Assembly (NCBI GenBank): GCA_964017235.1
Contig: OZ024928.1
Span: forward strand, 150,746,881 to 150,810,880
Source of the DNA: Sabellastarte sp. h YS-2021
Taxonomy: Eukaryota; Annelida; Polychaeta; Sabellida; Sabellidae
DNA length: 64,000 nucleotides
Direction of reading: 5' to 3'
Shown: one piece after another, positions 55,946 to 64,000 of the stretch
How the letters are laid out: each line of letters starts with the position of its first letter
Numbering within the stretch: position 1 is the stretch's first letter
Program-made: the position numbers and the translations under genes
The notes under the pieces: model-generated
The model's database searches: none
The model's input: only the letters and a program-made list of their open reading frames with translations
What the model was told of the DNA's origin: nothing

Positions 55946-57194
55946 CAATTATTGTGTTCCAAACCCGGTGCCGGTGGCCCGGTCAAAGATAAATGTCATA
56001 AATGTAATAGAACAAAACTTTTCTGTGTCTGTTCAACAACCTGTGTTTTGTCCTGTTGCCAGTCCTGTACCTGTTGTCGTAAATGTAAGAGGGCAGTCAC
56101 AAAAGAAAGACACAAGTCCCTCGTCAAGAGTGAGGCAAGAAATAAAATTTGTCAAAGATGCTTTTTCTGTAGATCATTGCGTTTTTGCCCCCATTGCTCA
56201 AAATGTCCTCAATGTTGTCAATGCTCATCTGATAGGGGGACGTCTCCAAAAATTTTGGCAGAAGTGGTCCCTCCTAGGTTCAAACCCGAGAGTAGTGTCC
56301 ATTTTGAAGGACGGCTACATTCTCCCATTCAAAGTCAGACCCCCACTAGTAAGGGACCCCCTAATAGTCAGTGGTTATGCAAACCCCCTCAGGAACCTCT
56401 ACCTGAAGGAGGCTTTGCAAGCCTTACTACAAAAGGAGGCAGTAGAGATGGTAAGGGTTCGGACATCTCTAGCCTTCTTCAACCGACTGTTCATAGTCCC
56501 AAAACCAAACCAAAGGTGGCGACCAGTCTTGGACCTCAGTGCTCTAAACAAATTTTTGAGCGTAAAAACATTCAAGATGGAAACCCCGGAAACAATTCGG
56601 ATCTCACTGCAACAGGGAGAATGGGTGACATCGCTGGATTTCAGCGACGCCTATTTCCACATTCCAGTCCATGTGAAGTCCAGAAAATATCTCAGGTTCC
56701 ATTTCCAAGGTCAGTCCTATCAGTTCCGGGCTCTTCCCTTTGGCCTCTCCACAGCTCCCATGGAATTCACTTGTGTGGTCAAAGAGGTGAAGCTAATGGC
56801 TCAATCCCGGGGTATAAGGATCCACCAGTACCTAGACGACTGGTTGATTCGAGCCCCTACCAAAGAGTCCTGCCACCAGGGCACTCAATCCCTCCTCGCC
56901 CTTTGCCAGGAATTGGGTTGGATAATCAACGTACAAAAGTCGGAACTAGAACCCAAACAGATTTTCGAGTTTGTGGGTTACAAATACGACCTCTCCCAGG
57001 GGCTGGTCCTACCGACCCAGAGCCGGTGGGAATCGATCCTTCAGAAGTTGGGAGCCATCCTGTCCAAACCAAATTGCCGAGTCAGGAACTTCATGTCCCT
57101 GATAGGCCTACTTACAGCGACGGAAAAACAGGTTCCCCTAGGGAGACTCCACATGAGACCCATTCAGTGGCACCTAAAACGGCATTGGAGGTAG
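55728..57194 (+). CDS. DIRS copy 2 reverse transcriptase
   Basis: The RT core starts about 56235 (RLQKFWQKWSLLG) with FNRLFIVPKPNQRWRPVLDL, TSLDFSDAYFHIPV, LPFGLSTAPMEFT and the catalytic YLDDW at about 56826-56843. It runs on through FMSLIGLLTATEKQ to a TAG at 57192. The frame overlaps the end of gag and lies in a different frame from the Cys-rich/recombinase ORF, which covers it completely. The start is uncertain because the first 170 codons are only the other frame of gag and the Cys-rich region. Translation probably needs a frameshift or internal initiation. Confidence 0.85.
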   Translation: MGSPVIIKSKTDSNPTPLTGSKDRNLLRLVLPQEKTCPHGSPLGDVAGLEAEEGEVSPVVAPALLGIKGSINDNYCVPNPVPVARSKINVINVIEQNFSVSVQQPVFCPVASPVPVVVNVRGQSQKKDTSPSSRVRQEIKFVKDAFSVDHCVFAPIAQNVLNVVNAHLIGGRLQKFWQKWSLLGSNPRVVSILKDGYILPFKVRPPLVRDPLIVSGYANPLRNLYLKEALQALLQKEAVEMVRVRTSLAFFNRLFIVPKPNQRWRPVLDLSALNKFLSVKTFKMETPETIRISLQQGEWVTSLDFSDAYFHIPVHVKSRKYLRFHFQGQSYQFRALPFGLSTAPMEFTCVVKEVKLMAQSRGIRIHQYLDDWLIRAPTKESCHQGTQSLLALCQELGWIINVQKSELEPKQIFEFVGYKYDLSQGLVLPTQSRWESILQKLGAILSKPNCRVRNFMSLIGLLTATEKQVPLGRLHMRPIQWHLKRHWR

Positions 57195-58828
57195 GAAGGA
57201 GGTATGAGGTCAGGCTCACTTTGTGCCCTTCTATGGCGACTCCTATGTTGGTGCAATCTGAGACAGGTAGTCCTACGGGCCAGGCACATACCTGGGCATC
57301 TGAATGTAATTGCAGACAAATTGTCTCGTCAAGGCCAAGTCATTCAGACAGAATGGTCCCTTCACCGGGAGGTCTTCGACCTCCTGACTCAGACCTGGCA
57401 CCTTCCCCAGGTAGACATGTTTGCAACGAAGTGCAATTGCAAACTGGACCAGTATGTGTCTCCAGTACCGGACCCCAGGGCTTGGGCAGTGGACGCCCCG
57501 ACAGTCTCTTGGGAAAACCTGGACATGTATATCTTTCCCCCAGTATCTTTACTGGGCAAGGTGGTCAGCAAACTGTCAGACCATCTTTACAAGAGAGTGA
57601 TCCTAATAGCTCCGGGTTGGCCCAACATGCCATGGTTCTGGGACCTGGTGGAACTGTCGTCTCAGATCCCTCTTTGCCTACCCAACCATCCCGACCTAGT
57701 GACACAGCCATTCAACAGGGCACGTCACAGGAATCTGACCAACCTAAACCTACACGCCTGGCTCCTAGAGCCGAGGCTATCAAGGAGCAAGGCTTCTCTA
57801 GCCCAGTGGCGTCACGAATTGAGGCTCCTCAAAGAAGTTCAACCAGAACAGTCTATGAGGCAAAGTGGGCCGTTTTTGTCAGATGGTGTGAATCAAGTCA
57901 GGTGGACTTCAGGTCTCCATCTGTCAAACAGATAGCAGATTTTCTCCTGCATCTTTTCCAGGAGAAGAATCTTCAACCCAGTACCATTGATGGTTACAGA
58001 TCAGCCATTGCAGACAAATTGGGCAATTCTTCTTTGAATGTGAGTAAAGATGAAAACCTAACTCGCCTTTTGGACAGTTTTCATAAAGATAGACCAAAGG
58101 GTAGAAGAGGAATTCCTTCATGGAATCTTTCTCTGGTCTTACATCAGCTCACAAAAGCCCCATTTGAGCCTCTCAGAAAGGCCTCATTAAAACATCTGAC
58201 CTTTAAGACGGTGTTCCTCCTCGCTCTGGGTTCTGGAAAGCGTAGGAGTGAGATACACGCTTGGCTGAACAAAAATATTAGACACCAAGCTGACTGGGCC
58301 AAGGTGTCCCTTTACTCTTCACCAAGTTTTTTGGCTAAAAATCACTTAGCAAAAGAGGGGCCAGAGTGCGTGGCTCCAGTGGTTATACCAGCCCTGGCTC
58401 CTACTCTAGACAAATCCTTGAAGGAAGACAGGTCACTCTGCCCAGTGAGAGCTTTACGCTACTATCTGGACAAGACTCAAGATCTCAGACGAGGAAATGA
58501 GCTGGTTTTTGTCTCCTTCAAAAAGGGTTTCACGAAGGATATTTCTCCTGCTACGATCTCATCTTGGATCAAGCAGACGGTTATCCTGTGCTACGATCTA
58601 TCAGATCAGGAATCTCTAACCCTTCATCAGGTGAAGGCGCATGACGTTAGAGCCTTCGCGGCTTCAAAAGCCTTTCAGGGTGGCATTTCACTAGACCAGA
58701 TCTTAGCTGCATGCCACTGGAAATCCCACAACACCTTTACTCAATTCTATCTTAAAGATGTGGCGTGGGCAGATTCGGAGGTTTTTCACCTAGGTCCAGT
58801 GGTGGCTGCACAGCAGATCCACCGATGA
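55946..58828 (+). CDS. DIRS copy 2 Cys-rich and tyrosine-recombinase ORF
   Basis: This frame is open for about 960 codons directly after the gag TGA and has no early ATG. Residues 10-90 hold two Cys clusters (CHKC, CVC, CCRKC; then ICQRCFFCRSLRFCPHCSKC), resembling zinc-binding modules. The middle overlaps RT, RNase H and methyltransferase in another frame. The last 320 residues are the recombinase: Arg in SGKRRSEIHAW (about 763), HDVR (about 896), HWKSHNTF and Tyr in QFYL (about 932). In DIRS1 the recombinase ORF likewise overlaps the RT ORF. Expression by readthrough of the gag TGA is an inference from the frame and the CAATTA context. Confidence 0.8.
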   Translation, partial: QLLCSKPGAGGPVKDKCHKCNRTKLFCVCSTTCVLSCCQSCTCCRKCKRAVTKERHKSLVKSEARNKICQRCFFCRSLRFCPHCSKCPQCCQCSSDRGTSPKILAEVVPPRFKPESSVHFEGRLHSPIQSQTPTSKGPPNSQWLCKPPQEPLPEGGFASLTTKGGSRDGKGSDISSLLQPTVHSPKTKPKVATSLGPQCSKQIFERKNIQDGNPGNNSDLTATGRMGDIAGFQRRLFPHSSPCEVQKISQVPFPRSVLSVPGSSLWPLHSSHGIHLCGQRGEANGSIPGYKDPPVPRRLVDSSPYQRVLPPGHSIPPRPLPGIGLDNQRTKVGTRTQTDFRVCGLQIRPLPGAGPTDPEPVGIDPSEVGSHPVQTKLPSQELHVPDRPTYSDGKTGSPRETPHETHSVAPKTALEVGRRYEVRLTLCPSMATPMLVQSETGSPTGQAHTWASECNCRQIVSSRPSHSDRMVPSPGGLRPPDSDLAPSPGRHVCNEVQLQTGPVCVSSTGPQGLGSGRPDSLLGKPGHVYLSPSIFTGQGGQQTVRPSLQESDPNSSGLAQHAMVLGPGGTVVSDPSLPTQPSRPSDTAIQQGTSQESDQPKPTRLAPRAEAIKEQGFSSPVASRIEAPQRSSTRTVYEAKWAVFVRWCESSQVDFRSPSVKQIADFLLHLFQEKNLQPSTIDGYRSAIADKLGNSSLNVSKDENLTRLLDSFHKDRPKGRRGIPSWNLSLVLHQLTKAPFEPLRKASLKHLTFKTVFLLALGSGKRRSEIHAWLNKNIRHQADWAKVSLYSSPSFLAKNHLAKEGPECVAPVVIPALAPTLDKSLKEDRSLCPVRALRYYLDKTQDLRRGNELVFVSFKKGFTKDISPATISSWIKQTVILCYDLSDQESLTLHQVKAHDVRAFAASKAFQGGISLDQILAACHWKSHNTFTQFYLKDVAWADSEVFHLGPVVAAQQIHR
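57195..57935 (+). pseudogene. DIRS copy 2 RNase H remnant and methyltransferase-like segment
   Basis: Same frame as RT after the TAG at 57192. Only the RNase H C-terminal end remains (GGMRSGSLCALLWR, ARHIPGHLNVIADKLSR). The part with the catalytic Asp and Glu residues seen in copy 1 (FTDAS, YLELKAV, ATDNT) is missing. The methyltransferase-like block (ILIAPGWPNMPWFWDLV) is complete. Confidence 0.8.
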
Positions 58829-59134
58829 ACCTTACAAGCTCCTATTTTGTAAATAATGTACATAATAGTTAAGGTTTTTTGCTAGTTTGCCTGAGGCAAT
58901 TAGTATGAGACCTTTATTCCACTCTTACGGTCTCGATGGAATCCCTAGGACTGAACTCTTCTCTCTTCCTCCTCTCAGAGCAGAAAAAAGGGGGGGGGGA
59001 GAAGTGGCACTGCTCGGTAACTTAAGGAGCAGTTTTTGAGCTTCTTTATCAACCGGGCCAGAGGTTACGTGCCTAATTATAGAGTTCCTTCTAGTCCTCA
59101 GGAAGCTGCCCTCCTTCCACTGGGTAGTTATTCT
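58829..59134 (+). other. DIRS copy 2 3' untranslated region
   Basis: Between the recombinase stop and the internal complementary region. It contains a G-run (58990-58999) and no frame of note. Confidence 0.7.
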
Positions 59135-59232
59135 AGCTATCGTCTGTTAGGTAAGATGTATTAACGCAATGAAATTGCAAATTTTAATTAGTAAATTAAA
59201 TTTTTATTAGTTAATACCTTACCTAACAGACG
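59135..59232 (+). repeat. DIRS copy 2 internal complementary region
   Basis: The left half (CTATCGTCTGTTAGGTAAGA to AACGCAATGAAAT) is the reverse complement of the element's left end. The right half (to ACCTAACAGACG) is the reverse complement of its right end. This region is used in DIRS1-type elements to complete and circularise the DNA copy. It is direct evidence of a DIRS1-type mechanism. Confidence 0.9.
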
Positions 59233-59286
59233 GGAGATTCCCACCCGGCCTTCCCCGCTTTCAGCTTCAGTTAACCTAAGTTGGGA

Positions 59287-59454
59287 CGAAAAAGATGCTA
59301 TGACGTCACGTCCCTCTGGCGAATAAAGCAGGAACTAGGCCACCTGGCGAGTGGATGGGAGTGTACCGGTCCGGCCGGAGGTGAAACTCAGAATGTCTTT
59401 TTCTGGCGTTTGGCGGGACCGGCTGGCGCCGGACAATAACTATCGTCTGTTAGG
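59287..59454 (-). repeat. DIRS copy 2, right inverted terminal repeat (168 bp)
   Basis: Gapless partner of 53721-53888. Confidence 0.95.
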
Positions 59455-59505
59455 TAAGGTATTAACTAATAAAAATTTAATTTACTAATTAAAATTTGCA
59501 ATTTC

Positions 59506-59870
59506 GTGGAATTAATATAAGTAATTAAGAGGAACACTGTTATTTTTGATACACTCTTTCCTCAGGTTATTGTTATGCAGTACTTCAGATCAGAAGAATT
59601 GCCGATGTTATTGGTCTTCTGTTGATTGATATACTAATGGATGCTGCTATTTCTGTTGTACCTTTTATTGTACTGTTTTTGTGTCCTGTAACATTTATAT
59701 GACAAATGTAATACATAAAAAGAAAACAATGGATGACTAATAGTGCGTCACCGGACTTCTCATACCTCCCAAGTATATGCTAACAGCAGTTTAAGGGTTT
59801 CTTTTTGTGAAATTGATCTACAGAATTTACAACTGTAAAGTACTACTATTTAGAGTAAAACAAAGTAATT
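59506..59870. other. Intron sequence after DIRS copy 2
   Basis: Unique AT-rich DNA. An acceptor-like CTCTTTCCTCAG (about 59562-59573) is present, but the following frame shows no aftiphilin similarity that I can see. Confidence 0.5.
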
Positions 59871-61900
59871 ATATCCCCAGACGAAAGTCGGGGATATATT
59901 GGATTCAGGTCCGTCGCGCCGCCGCCGCCGCCGCCGTAGAAATTTCCTTGTGGACGCGATAACTCAAAAACAAATTAATTTTTTTTTTTCAAACTTGGTA
60001 CACATGTTAAGGGTGCCCAAAGGAAGATCCCTATTTTAAGGTGACCTTAAACTCCCAGTAAAAAAGAACTTATGGCCACCTTAAGGTCAGAAATTGCACT
60101 TTTGGCCACTTAGAGCCCTGTAGGTCACAAACTATGATGCTCAGCTGGCTGAAATTTTACCTGACAACACATTAATATGTTCTTAGTACATGTGCCGAAA
60201 ATCACGACTTTAAGTTGAGGAGAAAATTGTCTTTGAGGCCCATAAATACCCCCACTTAGGGATTTTTTGCTATACTTTTCACATATTTTGCCCTATAATT
60301 TGGAAGTGGTAATTCTGATGAGTCTCAAACTGTGCTAGGTATAACTTTGATATGTAATCCTTGTCTGTAGAAAATTTTAGGGCTGTAGGTTTACCCAAAG
60401 GGGTCGACTTAAGGTCTCAAAAGTGCCCACAGAGACCCAATTTATGCACTTTTTGCCACTTTCAAGCACTGTAGCTTTCAAACTATGTCTCTCATCTAAG
60501 TTAAATATCATCTGGGAATATATCTATGTGTTTTCTTATATGTGCCCCAACATTTAGGCCTTTAATAGACAGTTAACCTGTGTATCAGGACCATAAACAC
60601 CCACCCGAGTGACCCTTATAAGACATTTTTCACATCTTTTTCCCTGTAACTTGGAAATGGTAAGTCTGAGAAGTTTCAAACTGTATTAGATATATATTCT
60701 GTGTGTAATCTTAGTATGTAACAGATTTTAAGTCTAAAGCTTTAATTTTGAAGGTCAAATTGAGTTCTCTAAAAGGCTCCCAAAGACCCAATATTTGGAC
60801 TTTTTGCTACTTTTAAGCCCTGTGACTGTCAAACTATGTGACTGATAGAGCTCAAATCCTATCTGGGAAGATATTAGTATGTTATTTATATATGTGCCAA
60901 AAATTAAGGCTTTAAGAAGACATTTAACCTGTGTATGAGGACCATAAATCCCCACCCGAGTGACCATTTTTAGACATTTTTCACATATTTTGCCCTGTAA
61001 CTTGGAAATGGTAAGTCTAAGAAGTTTCAAACTGTATTAGATGCATATTCTATGTGTAATCTTAGTATGTGACAAATTTTAAGTCTGCAGCTTTAATTTG
61101 AAGGCCACATTTAGGTCTCTAGAAGGCCCCATAAAGACCCAGTATTTGGACTTTTTGCCAATTTTAAGGCCTGTGACTGTTAAACTATGTGACTGATAGA
61201 GCTGAAATCTCATCTGGGAATACATTATTTTGTTATTTTTACATGTGCCAAAAATCAAGGCTTCAAGTAGACATTTAACCTGTGTATGAGGACCTTGAAC
61301 ACCCACCTGAGTGACCCTTTTAAGACATTTTTCACATATTTTGCTCTGTAACTTGGAAATGGTAAGTCTGAGAAGTTTCAAACTTTATTAGATACATATT
61401 CTATGTGTAATCTTAGTATGTAACAAATTTTAAGTCTGAAGCTTTAATTTGAAAGCCACATCGAGATCTCTAAAAGGCCCACAGAGACCCAATATTTGGA
61501 CTTTTTGCCACCTTTAAGCCCTGTGACTGTTAAACTATGTGATTGATGGAGCTGAAATCCCATCTGGGAATGCATTATTATGTCCTTTTTACATATGGCG
61601 AAAATCAAGGTTTTTAGTAGACATTTAACCTGTGTATGAGGGCCATAGACACTCGCCCAAGTGCCTTTTTGGACATTTTTTCCGTATTTTGCCCTGTTAT
61701 TTGGAAATGCTTAGTGTGACAAGTCTTAAACTGTATTATATATAATTTTTGTTTGTTATGTATGTCCCCCAAAAAGTTTCAGATCTGTAGTTTAATTGCT
61801 AAGGTCTCTTTAACAATTGTAAAATGCCCACAGAAACCCAATGTATGGACATTATGCCACTTTAAAGCCCAGTAACTGTCAAACTATGTGGGTTATAGAG
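59871..61900 (+). mobile_element. Hairpin-capped tandem-repeat element, family A
   Basis: The head hairpin ATATCCCC-AGACGAAAGTC-GGGGATAT (59871-59897) follows TT. GTCCGTCGCGCCGCCGCC and GATAACTCAAAAACAAATTA come next. From about 60074 the 350-bp array identical to 1-1850 follows. The short minus-strand frames within are repeat by-products. A 3' terminus is not recognised. Confidence 0.6.
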
Positions 61901-63258
61901 CTGAAATCTTTGAATTTTTAAAAGGAAATGCCTGTCTATTTAAATTTTGAATATTAATAATGTTATGGCTATCTTAGTCTTTTAAGAACTTATTTTTGTG
62001 TGTTATACCTCTGCTTGCTGAGTTTTTAACTTTTTAAAATGAAACTGGTTAAACGCCGGTTAAACATATTCAAGTAGACAAAATGGACACTTTAAGTGAG
62101 CTTTAAGTCCCAATATTAATGAAATTATATCCGTATGTAGTAAAACTAGGGGATTTTTAACCCTCAACTAGCCCAGTTTTATTCAACTTGCCTCAGTTAA
62201 TTTTGACACAGCTCCTACAGTTATGAACTCATTTCAGTTGATAATCACATACTTAAAATTCTCAATTCTTTTTGTATTTGAGTACCCCTTTTATATAGAT
62301 TGTTTGTTTACCATTTATGCTGTAGCACTCCATCTCTTTGAGAGAACATGTAAACTGTGTAAAAAAGATGTAGAAGATGAGATACATTTTGTTTGTGTTT
62401 GTCCAGCTTTAGAGCTGATTCGTATGAAATATTTCAAAATTTTAAATATAGATAAATCTGAATTATTAATAGATCAATTATCAAGGGTATTAACTCATAT
62501 GAATGTCAATATGGTTATTAATTTTATTTTTGATTTGTGGCAAGAAAGAAAAAGTAAATTATATTGGTAATTTTTATGTATTGAATTGCTGTCTTTATTT
62601 ACTGTATCTTACCTCAAAATATGTTTGCTCTGTTTGTTATTAACTCTCTATTTAAAGTGACTTATAAGCCCATATAGGGCTGGGTATTACTTCAATAGTT
62701 TTTGTATAATCCTTGTCAACATAATACATGTCACTATAATAAACTAATAAACTAAACTAAGTCCCAACCCACATCCCCCACCCGGATTCCCCCCACCCAC
62801 CTCTGGGACCTCCAGCTATATTGAGTGACACTAAATAAACAAAGGTATTTAATGATATCAGATGAGAAACAAAGACCTCAATGGGGTTGCAGATCTTGTG
62901 TAATAGTGAGAGAGGTGTGGAGAAGGGGAGAGGGGTGGGGGTGGGAGGTGGTGGGCTTCATTACATATAACACAAAGGGGAGTCAGAACAGAGATTGTGT
63001 CACATATTTAGGTTGCATATATATGGACCACATATATAGGTATAGAGGAAATGAATAACTGAAAACAATTTGCAAATTCTAAAAATAATATAATAAAATA
63101 ATATAAATAATTTTTTTTTAAATAATATTTTATTTGTGAACAAATATAGAAACAGATATGCGCTTTTGGGATTATGAATTTTAGAATGGACATTGAATCA
63201 TCAATCATTTAAATACTTTGAAGGAAGATTGAAAAGTATGATGAGTTGAGTTAAAAAT
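60074..63258. repeat. Right copy of the 3.2-kb duplicated segment
   Basis: Nearly identical to 1-3527 but without the 338-bp internal duplication. The match ends at GAGTTAAAAATA (63258), where the left copy continues into a second 135-bp unit. Confidence 0.9.
62223..62570 (+). pseudogene. C-terminal LINE ORF fragment (right copy)
   Basis: 115 codons, differing from 2150-2497 by about two residues. It has the same C-x2-C-x6-EDEIHF-x3-C-P cluster and the same TAATAAACTAA-type tail downstream (62737-62760). It is a truncated LINE 3' end carried within the duplicated segment. Confidence 0.6.
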
Positions 63259-64000
63259 ACGGAGTGGCTGCTGATCCGTGTTTCGCGGTTCAATAGTTTA
63301 ATGGTCTGTTGGTCCGTGTAGTTTATAAACACTTACAGTTCCGTGAATTATGAGAAATAATGGCAGGAAAATGCCAAACACAACCACTGTGATAAGTTTC
63401 ACACACAAGAAGATTTGAAATATTACATGACTGTAAACTCACAACACTGTCACTTTCGCTTGAGCTGATAATTGCAATTAGCAGCCGGTTATATCAATGG
63501 AAGGGGCATTACACTGAGGATGATGGCATGTCATTTTTAAAAGTGTTAATAATTCCACTCATCAGTCTAAGGAAAAACTTCAGTTGGAAATTTCAAATGG
63601 ATTTTGAGCCTATCTGACTGCCTGCTGTTAAAAACCATAAATCTGTCAGTCCTTGTGTTCACGTTTATTTTGAAAGTAGACTTATGTGTACTTTGTAGTG
63701 TCTGAAAGTTGGCAGATAATATAAGTCCCAGTTTCACCTATGCATGTAATGTGAAGTATATGTTACTTCTGTGTCCCAGCCTTGTCCCAGGTGTTAATGT
63801 ATAGTATAGACACAACTGGTTAATTGCATTATAATTATTTTTCATAATGTTCTCATATATTTATGTAGCTTAGCTAGCTGATGAGTCTCCCAGACAGGAA
63901 AGGCCTCTGATACAATTTACATTATGGCAAAAATATTTCGTGTTTGCATTCTGGTTTAGACAGCCTAGAAGGCAGGGCTAGCCTACATGTGTTTTTAAAG
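63259..64000. other. Unique sequence at the right edge
   Basis: No frame over 60 codons, no hairpin-headed element and no repeat shared with the rest of the window. It may be intron of aftiphilin or intergenic. Confidence 0.5.

Larger units (their letters stand above)
53697..59505 (+). mobile_element. DIRS-type retrotransposon, copy 2
   Basis: Both ends are fixed by the internal complementary region at 59135-59232, which contains the joined complements of the left end (ATTTCATTGCGTTAATAC) and the right end (ACTAATTAAAATTTGCAATT). The outer flanks diverge exactly beyond a shared ATTTC. Gag is intact, the Cys-rich/recombinase ORF is intact, and RT is intact to a TAG, but the RNase H core is deleted. 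It is therefore likely non-autonomous. Confidence 0.9.

Overview
The window is eukaryotic genomic DNA, most likely from a bivalve mollusc. That is an inference, based on one spliced gene with phase-matched introns, a mass of tandem-repeat-bearing non-autonomous elements of the kind described from clams and oysters (the 'pearl' type), and L1/Tx1-like and DIRS-type retrotransposons. It contains no bacterial operon, plasmid or phage and no intact cellular RNA gene.

The only host gene I can support is a plus-strand aftiphilin homologue, a clathrin/AP-adaptor accessory protein. Its coding exons are 24787-26286, 38377-38550, 41964-42059, 43142-43293, 44541-44676 and 46289-46456, plus a possible alternative terminal exon at 45736-45915. 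The splice phases join without a break into about 742 codons. The true 3' end is not identified; any further exon would lie beyond the retrotransposon-filled intron or outside the window.

The rest is mostly repeat. Region 1-3527 is a second copy of 60074-63258 (about 350-bp tandem units, then a LINE 3' end). Region 4206-23520 is almost continuous arrays of 130-166-bp monomers belonging to several families. Each full-length family member starts just after TT with a perfect or near-perfect hairpin, then has a GC-rich or GT-rich simple repeat, then a motif like CTCRAAAAC, then tandem monomers. It ends in an echo of the hairpin arm, a second hairpin and CTTGTT or a T-run. This matches Helentron-associated (HINE/DINE-1) and bivalve pearl-type architecture. 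Related copies sit in aftiphilin introns (26391, 38585, 39977, 42250).

Intron 1 of aftiphilin also carries a 157-bp array broken by nested DNA transposons (28067-29698, with a 440-bp hAT MITE inside). It also carries an antisense LINE with an intact 1267-codon endonuclease-reverse transcriptase ORF (31578-35381) and promoter-like 5' monomers. The last visible intron holds two head-to-tail DIRS-type tyrosine-recombinase retrotransposons. The first (about 47341-53490) has decayed genes but nearly perfect 440-bp inverted terminal repeats. The second (53697-59505) has an intact gag, an intact Cys-rich/recombinase ORF overlapping the RT frame, a deleted RNase H core, and an internal complementary region that fixes both ends.
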